The position numbers were made by a program, and so were the translations under genes. Shown here in pieces: positions 29,961 to 38,424 of a DNA stretch of 41,429 bases (position 1 is its first letter; each line of letters opens with the position of its first letter). Under the pieces are notes generated by a model. It was not told the origin of the DNA. It searched no databases and worked only from the letters and a program-made list of their open reading frames with translations. Origin of the DNA: CAZFHP01 sp964519365 (GTDB lineage: Bacteria > Babelota > Babeliae > Babelales > RVW-14); assembly GCA_964519365.1 (NCBI GenBank), contig CAZFHP010000007.1, positions 1-41,429 of the forward strand, written 5' to 3'.

Positions 29961-32360
29961 ATGAAATTTATAAAATTATTTGAAGAAATTACGATAGAAG
30001 ATATTCCAAGCGTTGGCGGAAAAAATGCTTCGCTTGGCGAGATGATTCAAAAACTTTCTAAACATGATATTCTTATCCCCTCGGGTTTTGCCGTTACAGC
30101 CGACGCATACAGACATCATATAGAATCAAACACGCTTACTGAAAAAATTACAGAATTACTTAAACAAATCGATAAAAATAATTTAGACAAATTTGCCAAG
30201 CTTGGACAAAAAATAAGAGATTTAATCGCTCAAGCTCCGTTACCCAAAGAGATAGAATCTGAAATAAAAGAAGCATATAAAAACATGGGACAAAAATATG
30301 GGCAAAACTGTGACATTGCTGTACGCTCTTCGGCAACCGCTGAAGATTTACCTGAAGCTTCTTTTGCAGGGCAACAAGAAACGTTTTTAAACGTTAGAGG
30401 CGAGCAGGCACTACTAGAAGCATGTAAAAATGCATTCGCATCGCTTTTTACTAATCGAGCAATATCATACCGTATTGATCATGGATTTAATCACATGGAT
30501 GTTGCACTTTCTGTCGGCGTACAAAAAATGGTTCGTTCTGATAAAGCAAGTGCTGGCGTTATCTTTACTCTTGATACAGAAAGCGGCTTTAAAGACGTTG
30601 TTTTTATTAACTCTTCATATGGCTTAGGCGAAAACGTAGTCAAAGGTACGGTTAATCCTGATGAATTTTTTGTACATAAGCCAACGCTTGAAAAAAACTT
30701 TAAGCCCATTTTAAAAAAGCGCTGCGGCAAAAAACAAATACAGATGATATATACAAACGATAAAAATAGCCCAACGAAAAACATTCCCGTTACGCCAGAC
30801 AAACAAGAACTATTCTCACTTACAGACGAAGAGATTTTAACCCTTGCTCGCCAAGCCGTAATTATCGAAAAACATTATTCTGACAAAAAAAATCGTTGGG
30901 TTCCCATGGATCTTGAGTGGGGCAAAGACGGAGATGACGGCAAACTCTATATCTTGCAAGCTCGCCCAGAAACAGTACACTCACGCAAACAGCATGAACT
31001 TTTCTTGGAAGAATATATACTCGATAAAAAACATGCAACTCAAGACAAAATCATTGTTCGGGGCAAAAGTGTTGGTAAAAAAATAGCATCCGGCAAAGCC
31101 CGTGTTATCGACAGTGCCAAAGAAATAAGTTCCGTTCAAACAGGGGAAATTCTTGTTACAGACATGACAGATCCAGACTGGGAACCAATCATGAAAATAG
31201 TTTCTGGAATTATCACCAATAGGGGAGGGCGCACATGTCATGCCGCTATTGTAAGTCGTGAACTTGGCACTCCTGCTATTGTCGGTACACATGATGCAAC
31301 GCAAAAAATACAAAATGGCCAAGAAATTACACTCGACTGCAGCAACGGCGAAACAGGCTTTGTCTACGATAGCATGCTTGATTTTGAAATAAAAAAAACA
31401 GACATTTCAAATCTCAAAAAACCTCCAACAAAACTCTTGATTAACATTGGCAATCCTGATATTGCCTTTAGTACTGCCCATCTGCCATCAAATGGCGTTG
31501 GGCTAGCTCGTCTTGAGTTTATTATCAACAACAGTATCAAAATTCACCCAATGGCACTTGTACATCCAGAAAAAGTTACTGAAATAAAAGATCAAGAGGC
31601 AATCACAAAACTCACCCATGGGTATAACGACAAGCAACAATTTTTTATCGACAAGCTAGCACAAGAAGCAGGAACAATTGCCGCTGCGTTTTATCCCAGA
31701 CCTGTTATCATTCGTATGTCAGATTTTAAAAGCAACGAATATCGACAATTAATCGCCGGAAGCTATTTTGAGCCAGAAGAAGAAAACCCTATGATTGGTT
31801 TTCGCGGCGCATCACGGTACACCCATGAAAACTATCGCAAAGCATTCGCACTTGAGTGTCTGGCCATGAAAAAAATACGTACCGATATGGGACTAACAAA
31901 TGTCAAGCTCATGATTCCATTCGTACGCACGGTTAAAGAAGCTCAAAATACTATTTTAGAAATGCAAAAATACGGGCTCAAACAAGGCGATAATAATCTA
32001 GAAATCATCATGATGTGCGAAGTTCCCTCAAACGTTATTCTGATCGATCAGTTTGCCCAAATCTTTGATGGATTTTCTATAGGCTCAAACGACTTAACAC
32101 AGCTTACGTTAGCTGTAGACAGAGACTCTGGACTTGTCGCTGATATTTTTGATGAACGAAATGACGCTGTAAAAAAAATGCTTGAACTGGCAATTACAGG
32201 AGCTCACAAACACAACAAACCTATTGGCATTTGTGGGCAAGCCCCATCAGATTATCCAGAAATAGCAGACTTCTTGTTAACTCTAAACATAGACTCAATA
32301 TCTTTAAACGCCGACTCTATTTTGGACATAATAGCTCGATTAAATAAGAAAAAAGATTAA
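29961..32360 (+). CDS. ppsA: Phosphoenolpyruvate synthase
   Basis: The 799-residue protein fits PpsA: an N-terminal ATP-grasp part (SVGGKNASLGEMIQ, VRSSATAEDLPEASFAGQQE), the swivelling phosphohistidine domain with GGRTCHAAIVSRELG (H427), and a C-terminal TIM barrel for pyruvate/PEP (GFRGASRY, MIPFVRTVKEA, CEVPSNVILIDQFA, FSIGSNDLTQL, GICGQAPSD). It converts pyruvate, ATP and water to PEP, AMP and phosphate, supporting gluconeogenesis or ATP recycling. The ATG at 29961 begins the conserved part; the open frame extends upstream without similarity. TATAAT at 29910-29915 is a plausible -10. It ends at a strong terminator. Confidence 0.95.
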   Translation: MKFIKLFEEITIEDIPSVGGKNASLGEMIQKLSKHDILIPSGFAVTADAYRHHIESNTLTEKITELLKQIDKNNLDKFAKLGQKIRDLIAQAPLPKEIESEIKEAYKNMGQKYGQNCDIAVRSSATAEDLPEASFAGQQETFLNVRGEQALLEACKNAFASLFTNRAISYRIDHGFNHMDVALSVGVQKMVRSDKASAGVIFTLDTESGFKDVVFINSSYGLGENVVKGTVNPDEFFVHKPTLEKNFKPILKKRCGKKQIQMIYTNDKNSPTKNIPVTPDKQELFSLTDEEILTLARQAVIIEKHYSDKKNRWVPMDLEWGKDGDDGKLYILQARPETVHSRKQHELFLEEYILDKKHATQDKIIVRGKSVGKKIASGKARVIDSAKEISSVQTGEILVTDMTDPDWEPIMKIVSGIITNRGGRTCHAAIVSRELGTPAIVGTHDATQKIQNGQEITLDCSNGETGFVYDSMLDFEIKKTDISNLKKPPTKLLINIGNPDIAFSTAHLPSNGVGLARLEFIINNSIKIHPMALVHPEKVTEIKDQEAITKLTHGYNDKQQFFIDKLAQEAGTIAAAFYPRPVIIRMSDFKSNEYRQLIAGSYFEPEEENPMIGFRGASRYTHENYRKAFALECLAMKKIRTDMGLTNVKLMIPFVRTVKEAQNTILEMQKYGLKQGDNNLEIIMMCEVPSNVILIDQFAQIFDGFSIGSNDLTQLTLAVDRDSGLVADIFDERNDAVKKMLELAITGAHKHNKPIGICGQAPSDYPEIADFLLTLNIDSISLNADSILDIIARLNKKKD

Positions 32361-32364
32361 AAAT

Positions 32365-32419
32365 AACACAAGAAGTTAGGGCCTGCGTGTATATCACGCA
32401 GGCCCTAACTTCTTGTGTT
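32365..32419. terminator. Bidirectional terminator, perfect 25-bp stem
   Basis: Bases 32365-32389 and 32395-32419 are perfectly complementary around a TATAT loop; the stem contains a GC-rich core (GGGCCTGCGTG). It lies between the convergent ppsA and a minus-strand gene. The minus-strand transcript runs from the stem into a T-rich tract; the plus side is less T-rich. Confidence 0.85.
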
Positions 32420-32430
32420 CAAATGTTTAT

Positions 32431-32982
32431 TTATCCAGCAGGGAAATATTCAATCACGTTACCCTTTTTAATCTTCCATTTGCGCCAAATATTCTTCGCA
32501 TGATACACTTTTTTTCTGTTTCTAATCTTACGCCTTTTGCCTGGATTCGTATCATTCAAATAAAACCATCTTCCTCCAAACAACATTTTTCCACTTTTGT
32601 TTTTAACTTGAAAACGTAATAAGATCTTTTTATAACTATCCCGATCATTACTTCTATCTCGAATTTTCCCTTTTTCTACTAACTCATCAATAAGATTTTC
32701 ATCGTAGGATAAAGTAACCATAAGATTGCACTGTTCTGCAATCCATTTTGATGTCATGCCTACTAAGCTCGCAGAATCTCCATTTTCCATAACAAAATTT
32801 AAAGTCTTATTTGGATTGCCCGTATTAATCAAATCAAAAAGCCTACCCAGAGAATACTTGACCCCTACATGTGGTACAGGAACACACCCCCTTTTGCTTT
32901 TTTTGGCCGCGGCCCCTTGAAAACATACTATCCCAACGGTCATAGCAATCACTATTGCTAACAACAATCTAGCTCTTTTCAT
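32431..32982 (-). CDS. Exported protein of an unrecognised family, paralog 1
   Basis: The 183-residue protein has an N-terminal signal or anchor (about 5-25, ending CFQGAAA) and a basic segment. It shares four blocks with the genes at 33088-33657 and 33907-34491: a VPHVGVKYSLGRLFDLI block, an ENLIDELVEKGKIRD block followed by YKKILLRFQV, a WFYLNDTNPG block, and AKNIWRKWKIKKG near the end. It is strongly basic (KKSKRG, KRRKIRNRKK). I do not recognise a known domain. It is closest to paralog 2. It has its own promoter region and ends at the 25-bp hairpin. Confidence 0.75.
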   Translation of the reverse strand: MKRARLLLAIVIAMTVGIVCFQGAAAKKSKRGCVPVPHVGVKYSLGRLFDLINTGNPNKTLNFVMENGDSASLVGMTSKWIAEQCNLMVTLSYDENLIDELVEKGKIRDRSNDRDSYKKILLRFQVKNKSGKMLFGGRWFYLNDTNPGKRRKIRNRKKVYHAKNIWRKWKIKKGNVIEYFPAG

Positions 32983-33018
32983 ACTTAATCCTCCCCCTAG
33001 CCGTTTAGACTCTATTGA

Positions 33019-33060
33019 ATTAGCCTACGGTAAAACATTTGAGTGCTACCGTAGGCCAAT
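33019..33060 (-). terminator. Candidate terminator hairpin of paralog 2
   Basis: GCCTACGGTA (33023-33032) and TACCGTAGGC (33047-33056) pair perfectly. On the minus-strand RNA the stem extends to 14 pairs through a G-U wobble, whereas the plus strand has a mismatch there, so it suits the minus-strand gene. The loop is 14 bases and no strong T run follows. Confidence 0.5.
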
Positions 33061-33087
33061 ACACGTTTTAGTGTTTTACAAATCAAT

Positions 33088-33657
33088 TTACTCTACAGGA
33101 GCATATTCTAGCACTGAACCTTTTTTAATCTTCCATTTTCTCCAAATCTTCTTGGCGGGATATGATCGCTTCTTTACTTTTTTCCCACGTCTCAACCCAA
33201 CTTTTGTTTTAACTTTACCTGGATGAGGGTCATTCAGATAAAACCAATCACCATTAAAAAGCAATTGCCCCGAATCATCTTTAACTTGAAATTTTAACAA
33301 AATGTGTGTATACGCTTTTTTATCATTTTCTTTGTCTCGAAGCCTTCCTGCACTCACTAACTCTCCAATAAGATCATGATCATAATACAAAGTAACATTG
33401 AGATTTCTATTATTTTCGTCTTGATTAATAAAAGTTGTAAGATCTGTCGCAGGATTCCCATTTCTTCTAAAAAACTTTGAAGTCTTTTTACTCATGGTAA
33501 TCAAATCATATATCGTACCAAGAGAATATTGGACTCCAATCCTTGGGACAGGAATATATCGTTTTCTCGACTTTTTTTTCGCCGTTAACATTTGAAAGCA
33601 TAAAACCCCTGCTACAGCAATAGCAGCCATTCCTAGTAATAATTTCTTGTTATTCAT
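33088..33657 (-). CDS. Exported protein of an unrecognised family, paralog 2
   Basis: The 189-residue protein has an N-terminal hydrophobic segment (6-25) followed by KKKSRKR. The shared blocks are at 35-53 (IPVPRIGVQYSLGTIYDLI), 95-124 (DLIGELVSAGRLRD, then YTHILLKFQV), 138-147 (WFYLNDPHPG) and 168-180 (AKKIWRKWKIKKG). The region 148-166 is extremely basic. No enzyme motif is seen; a binding or structural role in the envelope, or on nucleic acid or acidic polymers, is possible but unproven. It stands alone as a transcription unit with its own hairpin at 33019-33060. Confidence 0.75.
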   Translation of the reverse strand: MNNKKLLLGMAAIAVAGVLCFQMLTAKKKSRKRYIPVPRIGVQYSLGTIYDLITMSKKTSKFFRRNGNPATDLTTFINQDENNRNLNVTLYYDHDLIGELVSAGRLRDKENDKKAYTHILLKFQVKDDSGQLLFNGDWFYLNDPHPGKVKTKVGLRRGKKVKKRSYPAKKIWRKWKIKKGSVLEYAPVE

Positions 33658-33834
33658 AGTACCTTCCCCCTTCGTTTAGATCTAAAGAGATCTACAATCA
33701 TACATCAAACAATCCACGGATCTGTTTATCCACATAAAATATCGAATTCTCTTCTAAATCTAGAATAATTTAATTCAAAATAGAAAATCAATGCTTTTGG
33801 GAAATCTATTGGAATTTACGATAAATCCAACACA

Positions 33835-33865
33835 AACAGGCTGGATGTATTAGATCCAGCCCGTT
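33835..33865 (-). terminator. Candidate terminator hairpin of paralog 3
   Basis: GGCTGGAT (33839-33846) pairs with ATCCAGCC (33854-33861) around a seven-base loop. On the minus-strand RNA a G-U pair extends the stem to 12 pairs, and TGTTTGTGTT follows. It lies 42 bases after the paralog 3 stop. Confidence 0.6.
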
Positions 33866-33906
33866 ATAAGCACGTAATTTTTGCTTCGTATTAAATTTCT
33901 ATTTTT

Positions 33907-34491
33907 CTATTGAGGTGTATAAAGCGGATCTATTCTTGTTCCACTACCATCAAGTGCCCACTTTTCCCAGATATCTTTAGCAGGATAAACGTTTCCACTT
34001 ATTCCACCAGGACACGGATCATTCAAGTAAAGACGATAGGTATTAGAACCAACTGTAAGCTCAAAGTACAATAAAATATTTTTATACGCTTTTTCATCAT
34101 CACTGTCTAGACGACCTTGAGAAATCAATTTATCTATAAGATTTTGATCTTTCTGCAATGTAACTCTTGTACTATTATTTGCAAACCATGTATGTGCTCT
34201 TTCTATTACATGAGCCCCCGCTGAACCATCAACGTTTGTCGAGCTCCCAGAAACAGGATTCCCATCTCTCATTTTAACAAGAAAGTTCGAATTATTGCTT
34301 GGATTATTAACGTTAATCAACTCAAATAATTCTGAAAGTTTATACTGATAATTACTTCCATAGCGAGGAACACGAATTTTTCCGCTATTAGTATACGTAG
34401 CAACACTTGCCCTTAATTTCTTAAAATAAAACACCCCACCAGAAACGATAGCAATCGACAAAACCCCCAATAGTATGTGCTTCTTGTCCAT
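33907..34491 (-). CDS. Exported protein of an unrecognised family, paralog 3
   Basis: The 194-residue protein has an N-terminal anchor (6-23) and the same four blocks in diverged form: VPRYGSNYQYKLSELFELI, NLIDKLISQGRLDSDD then YKNILLYFEL, YRLYLNDPCPG and AKDIWEKWALDG. Unlike paralogs 1 and 2 the mature part is not very basic; it is rich in Asn, Ser and Asp. With paralog 1 it shares LINVNNPSNNSNF against LINTGNPNKTLNF. It seems the most diverged copy. I do not recognise the family. Confidence 0.75.
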   Translation of the reverse strand: MDKKHILLGVLSIAIVSGGVFYFKKLRASVATYTNSGKIRVPRYGSNYQYKLSELFELINVNNPSNNSNFLVKMRDGNPVSGSSTNVDGSAGAHVIERAHTWFANNSTRVTLQKDQNLIDKLISQGRLDSDDEKAYKNILLYFELTVGSNTYRLYLNDPCPGGISGNVYPAKDIWEKWALDGSGTRIDPLYTPQ

Positions 34492-34660
34492 AATTCCCCC
34501 TCAATATGAGTTATCCATAAAACAAATTTCTGCCTATTGTTATGATAAAATAATTTATATCTGAAAATCAACACTTATCAGGAAAAATTTGTTTCTTGCA
34601 GATTTAGCCTATTCGTATTAGGCTTTACATGTACATAACGTTACATAATAGGACACTCAC

Positions 34661-34987
34661 ATGCTACCAATAATTTTAAGCTCAATAGTTACAGGAATAA
34701 TCGCGGGGCTTGTATATGCCCGTTTTTTTTATCACTCGCTAAGCACAGTTCACCAAAAATATGGAACCCATAACAAACAAATATCCCATTCAAAAAAACC
34801 TGAAAAAATAATTCAGCAAAAAATAATCTCAACTTCTTTCTTGTTTTTTGCCATAAGATACTTTGCTCTTTTTGGATTCTTGCTTTTTTTCTTTATTCTC
34901 TTCAAACTAAACCTTGTGATATTTAGTATATTTTTTATCATCGCTTTTTGGATGAGTATTCTTGCTTTATGCAAAACAAAAAATTAA
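34661..34987 (+). CDS. Small membrane protein of the ATP synthase cluster (AtpI/AtpR-like position)
   Basis: The 108-residue protein has one N-terminal helix (about 3-24), a charged middle and two C-terminal helices (about 58-80 and 83-105). It sits 27 bases before the subunit a gene, the place where F-ATPase operons carry AtpI and N-ATPase operons carry AtpQ/AtpR. AtpI-type proteins help assemble the c ring or import Mg. The sequence itself is too diverged to assign, so the call rests on size, topology and position. Confidence 0.5.
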   Translation: MLPIILSSIVTGIIAGLVYARFFYHSLSTVHQKYGTHNKQISHSKKPEKIIQQKIISTSFLFFAIRYFALFGFLLFFFILFKLNLVIFSIFFIIAFWMSILALCKTKN

Positions 34988-35014
34988 AAACCAAACAAAG
35001 TAAAATAAGTAACG

Positions 35015-35830
35015 ATGAATATTGAAATCTTTGGCTATAAAGAAATAACGCCATTTAAATCTCTTGGGCTAACAAGCCCCTTTTGGACCATTCATCTTGA
35101 TACACTTATTTATACCTGGGTGGCAATGCTTTTTCTTTTCATACTTGCTCTAATTGGGCAGGGACTCATGAAAAAAAAAATAAGCACCTCTTCATTAGCA
35201 TTTGAAAAATCTATTATCTTTTTTATGAATCTCTACAATGAATCTTTTGCTACTTTCAATATCAATCAGTTTTCCTTTATCATATCAATCTTCTTTTTTA
35301 CGCTTTTTTGTTGCCTTGTAGGACTTATTCCATTTCTTGATGAATCAACTAAAGATCTAAATACAACATTTGCCCTTGGAGCAACAAGTTTTTTTTACGT
35401 GCAATCTCAAAAAGTCAAAGCCCATGGTTTTTTAGGCTATTGTAAAGAATTTACACAACCTTTTTTAGTACTTCTGCCACTTAATATCATTGGAGAATTC
35501 GCAAAAATTGCTTCAATGTCATTTAGGCTCTTTGGCAATATTCTAGGCGGATCAATCATACTTTCCATGATTATCCAAGGCATAGCAGCCTATCAGGAAT
35601 ATTTTCTCGGTTATGTCGCGATTGTTTTACTTGCGATACTTATCACCCAAAAAATAATGTCTCAAGAAAAATACCCTCTATTTTACAAAGCTCTAAATAT
35701 TGCAAGCGTTTCTATTTTTTGCATAGCCTGGCTTCAAATGTTTTTTGGTATCTTCGAAGGAATAATACAAGCGTTTGTTTTAACAATGCTGACAATAACG
35801 TATTTAGCAACAGGTCTTGATTCTGATTAA
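35015..35830 (+). CDS. atpB: ATP synthase Fo subunit a
   Basis: The 271-residue membrane protein has the subunit a hallmarks: LNTTFALG (115-122), EFAKIASMSFRLFGNILGG with the essential Arg171, and the last helices FFGIFEGIIQAFVLTMLTIT with the conserved Glu and Gln. It forms the ion half-channels next to the rotating c ring. FWTIHLDTLIYTWVAML at the start is also typical. No start problem is apparent. The next gene is a fused subunit c; genes for b, delta, alpha, gamma, beta and epsilon are absent here. Confidence 0.95.
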   Translation: MNIEIFGYKEITPFKSLGLTSPFWTIHLDTLIYTWVAMLFLFILALIGQGLMKKKISTSSLAFEKSIIFFMNLYNESFATFNINQFSFIISIFFFTLFCCLVGLIPFLDESTKDLNTTFALGATSFFYVQSQKVKAHGFLGYCKEFTQPFLVLLPLNIIGEFAKIASMSFRLFGNILGGSIILSMIIQGIAAYQEYFLGYVAIVLLAILITQKIMSQEKYPLFYKALNIASVSIFCIAWLQMFFGIFEGIIQAFVLTMLTITYLATGLDSD

Positions 35831-35844
35831 AAGAAAGAAAAGTT

Positions 35845-36807
35845 ATGATTTCACCAGAATTTTTACACTACCTTGCAACCATTATACCCCTCACATTTGG
35901 TGTTATCGGAGGCGGCCTTGGACAAGGAATTGCAGGACTAAGTGTTTTACACGCAATGGAACGACAACCAACAGGGAATACAAGTAATTTTAGGGCAATG
36001 GTAATAGGGCTTGCTTTAATAGAAAGTGGCATTATCATCGCTCTTGTCATGACACTTCTTATGCTTTTCACGGCCCTTCATGAGATTACATGGCCCATGG
36101 CCCTAAGCGAACTTGGAATAGGATCTGTTATCGGCATTGCTGCTGCATCTATCAGTATCGCATCAAGCTTTATTGTAAAAGCATCGTCTTCATCTATCGC
36201 TCGACAACCTTTTTTTGCGCAAAAAATTATTTCTATGATGCTCCTTGCACAATCAATTATAGAGGCTCCAGTTATTTTTGCTTTTATTGTCGCCCTTTTA
36301 ATAAGATCTGAAATCCATAATACGATGACTATGCTTGATGGAGTTAAAAATGTTGCGGCCTGTTTAGCCATTATTTTTGGATGCATAGGACCATCTATAG
36401 GACAAGCAATTTTCGGCCATGCAGCATGTTGCTCGATAGGTCTAAATAAAAAAACATACAATAAAATATTTTCTTTTACGTTACTTAATCAAGCTGTTAT
36501 TGAAACCCCACTGATTTTTTGTTTACTCATATCGCTCATTCTTATATACACGCCATTATTTGATGATCAGGCTATTTTTCAAGGGTCTATTTTGCTAACA
36601 TCTGCTCTGACAATTGGATTCGGAGCTTTGGGAACGGCAACAGGACTCGGTTATACGGCATCCAAAAGTTGTTATCAAATTGCGTATGACCCTGAAAACT
36701 ATTCTCTAATTTTTAGAATGACACTTATCATACATGCCTTTATCGAATCTTCTATAATTTATGCAATGATTATTGCTCTTCTTCTTATTATGAAGGGTGG
36801 ATCGTGA
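35845..36807 (+). CDS. atpE: ATP synthase subunit c, four hairpins fused in one chain
   Basis: The 320-residue protein consists of four consecutive c-subunit units of about 80 residues, eight membrane helices in all. Each second helix has an ion-binding glutamate: E60 (LALIESGII), E140 (SIIEAPVIF), E220 (AVIETPLIF) and E301 (AFIESSIIY). Their spacing is 80, 80 and 81. The polar-loop RQP of normal c is present in units 1 (ERQP) and 2 (ARQP), but replaced in 3 (NKK) and 4 (DPE). Glycine-rich first helices are GGGLGQG, GIGSVIG, GPSIGQA and GALGTATG. ES/ET followed by aromatic residues recalls sodium-type sites, so Na+ coupling is possible. It overlaps the next gene by four bases. Confidence 0.9.
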   Translation: MISPEFLHYLATIIPLTFGVIGGGLGQGIAGLSVLHAMERQPTGNTSNFRAMVIGLALIESGIIIALVMTLLMLFTALHEITWPMALSELGIGSVIGIAAASISIASSFIVKASSSSIARQPFFAQKIISMMLLAQSIIEAPVIFAFIVALLIRSEIHNTMTMLDGVKNVAACLAIIFGCIGPSIGQAIFGHAACCSIGLNKKTYNKIFSFTLLNQAVIETPLIFCLLISLILIYTPLFDDQAIFQGSILLTSALTIGFGALGTATGLGYTASKSCYQIAYDPENYSLIFRMTLIIHAFIESSIIYAMIIALLLIMKGGS

Positions 36808-37961
36808 ACAAAAAAAACAAAAAAATACATGTCTTGTATATCATAACAAAGCTCGAACTTGGCGGAGCCCAAAAAGTTTGCCTGTCTCTTTTAAATGGCA
36901 TAAATCAATCATCTGACCAAAGAGCATTATTGCTTTCAGGCAACACTGGCCCACTTGTTCAAGATGTACAAAACAACAAACATGTTTTTTTACTTGACTC
37001 GTTTAAACGCGAAGTCGGCATCAAAACAATTTTTCTAGAAATAAAAAGCTTTTTTTCAATTATTAGAATTATCAAAAAACTTAAAAAAAAATATCCTGAT
37101 ATCATTATCCATACACACAGCACCAAAGCTGGGATTATGGGACGATGGGCAGCTTTTTTTGCCGGCATAAAAAAAAGAATGCACACCGTACACGGATTTG
37201 GATTCAATGAATACCAATCAACATTACGCTGGTATTTTATTTATATTCTTGAGTATCTTACAAGCTTAATTACAACACACTATGTCTGTGTATCAAAAAA
37301 AGACCAATTAGAAGGAGTCAAACGATTTCCTAATTTTAAACAAAAAAGTTCTTTAATTCGTGCAGCTGTTGCATGGGATACTTTTTTTCTCCCAGCAAAA
37401 CAAACAAACTTCTTTGATACTCAAAAATCTTTTACCATTGGAACAATCGCATGTTTCAAACCACAAAAAAACATATTTGACCTGCTTAAAGCGTTTAAAC
37501 AGACACACCAAAAAGTTGCTCCTATACAATTGAACCTTGAAATTATAGGTGATGGCGAACAACGGCCACACATAGAAGCTTGGATCAAAAATAACAACCT
37601 AACAAGCGCTATTACGTTGCTTGGATGGCAACATGACGTTCGCCAATGGCTTCATTCATGGAACCTTTTTGTTTTAAGCTCTTTATGGGAAGGACTGCCA
37701 TGCGCAGTTATAGAAGCCCGTTTAAGCAAAATCCCTGTTATCGCTTATAACGTTGGTGGAATTAACGAAGTCGTATTCAACAATAAAAATGGCTTTATTA
37801 TTAAACCAGGAGACTGGCAAACGCTTGCAAATAAAATCTCACATTTAATTACAAACCCTAATCTTTATAAACAAACATGCCTGTACCCCGATGACCTCTC
37901 TGATTTCAATAATAAAAATATGATAAAAAAACATCTTGATCTTTACCATAAACTTGTATAA
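36804..37961 (+). CDS. Family 4 glycosyltransferase
   Basis: The 385-residue protein starts at a GTG overlapping the stop of the subunit c gene. It has the GT4 layout: LELGGAQKVCLSLLNGI at the start, IHTHSTKAGIMGRWAAF, MHTVHGFGF, then FTIGTIACFKPQKNIFDLL, IIGDGEQRP, LLGWQHDVRQWLH, and FVLSSLWEGLPCAVIEA with the EX7E-type pattern, ending PVIAYNVGGINEVV. Such enzymes add sugars to lipids or surface glycans. HTHSTKAGIMGR is common in capsule or lipopolysaccharide transferases. Its coupling to the Fo genes looks incidental rather than functional. Confidence 0.9.
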   Translation: MNKKNKKIHVLYIITKLELGGAQKVCLSLLNGINQSSDQRALLLSGNTGPLVQDVQNNKHVFLLDSFKREVGIKTIFLEIKSFFSIIRIIKKLKKKYPDIIIHTHSTKAGIMGRWAAFFAGIKKRMHTVHGFGFNEYQSTLRWYFIYILEYLTSLITTHYVCVSKKDQLEGVKRFPNFKQKSSLIRAAVAWDTFFLPAKQTNFFDTQKSFTIGTIACFKPQKNIFDLLKAFKQTHQKVAPIQLNLEIIGDGEQRPHIEAWIKNNNLTSAITLLGWQHDVRQWLHSWNLFVLSSLWEGLPCAVIEARLSKIPVIAYNVGGINEVVFNNKNGFIIKPGDWQTLANKISHLITNPNLYKQTCLYPDDLSDFNNKNMIKKHLDLYHKLV

Positions 37962-37995
37962 CAAAAAATAATTTTGCAAAATATATTTTATTATT

Positions 37996-38025
37996 TTGAC
38001 TTTTTAATTTTTTTTCTGATACTAT
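37996..38025 (+). promoter_or_regulatory. Candidate promoter of the acylphosphatase gene
   Basis: TTGACT (37996-38001) and TACTAT (38020-38025) are 18 bases apart, 39 bases before the ATG. AAAGGAG lies five bases before that ATG. Confidence 0.5.
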
Positions 38026-38064
38026 ACGCTTACGTGAAATTCCTAAAAGTATAAAGGAGTCCCA

Positions 38065-38349
38065 ATGAAGCAATGTGTAAAAATTAAAGTATCCGGAAAA
38101 GTTCAAGGGGTTGGATATCGTGAATTTGTCAAAAAACATGCTCAAAAACTGAGCATAGAAGGCGCAACTCAAAACTCTGATGATAAAAAATGCGTTTTAA
38201 TACAAGCATGCGGTCTATCTGAAAATTTAGATAAACTCATTGATTCTCTTTATAAAGGAACCCCTAAATCAAAAATTGAAGATATTCACGTTGAACCACT
38301 TATTAACAAAAAAAACTTTCGAGAAGTTTTTAGAATTCTTGGAGAATAG
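38065..38349 (+). CDS. acyP: Acylphosphatase
   Basis: The 94-residue protein has the acylphosphatase signature VSGKVQGVGYREFVKKHA, with the catalytic Arg binding the phosphate, and the catalytic Asn in GATQNSDD (normally GXVXN). It hydrolyses acyl phosphates such as carbamoyl- or 1,3-bisphosphoglycerate. The second part is more diverged than usual (DDKKCVLIQACG replaces the common DGRVEVVAEG), but the fold elements are recognisable. The stop is directly followed by the CCA end of a tRNA on the other strand. Confidence 0.9.
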   Translation: MKQCVKIKVSGKVQGVGYREFVKKHAQKLSIEGATQNSDDKKCVLIQACGLSENLDKLIDSLYKGTPKSKIEDIHVEPLINKKNFREVFRILGE

Positions 38350-38424
38350 TGGTGACCCCAAGGGGAATCGAACCCCTATTTTTGCCGTGAGAGGGCAACG
38401 TCCTAACCGTTAGACGATGAGGCC
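38350..38424 (-). tRNA. tRNA-Glu (anticodon CTC)
   Basis: The 75-base cloverleaf has acceptor GGCCTCA/TGGGGTC with one G-U pair, anticodon arm TTGCC/GGCAA with loop CTCTCAC, T-arm AGGGG TTCGATT CCCCT and an encoded CCA (38350-38352). Anticodon CTC (38389-38391) reads GAG. Confidence 0.95.
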
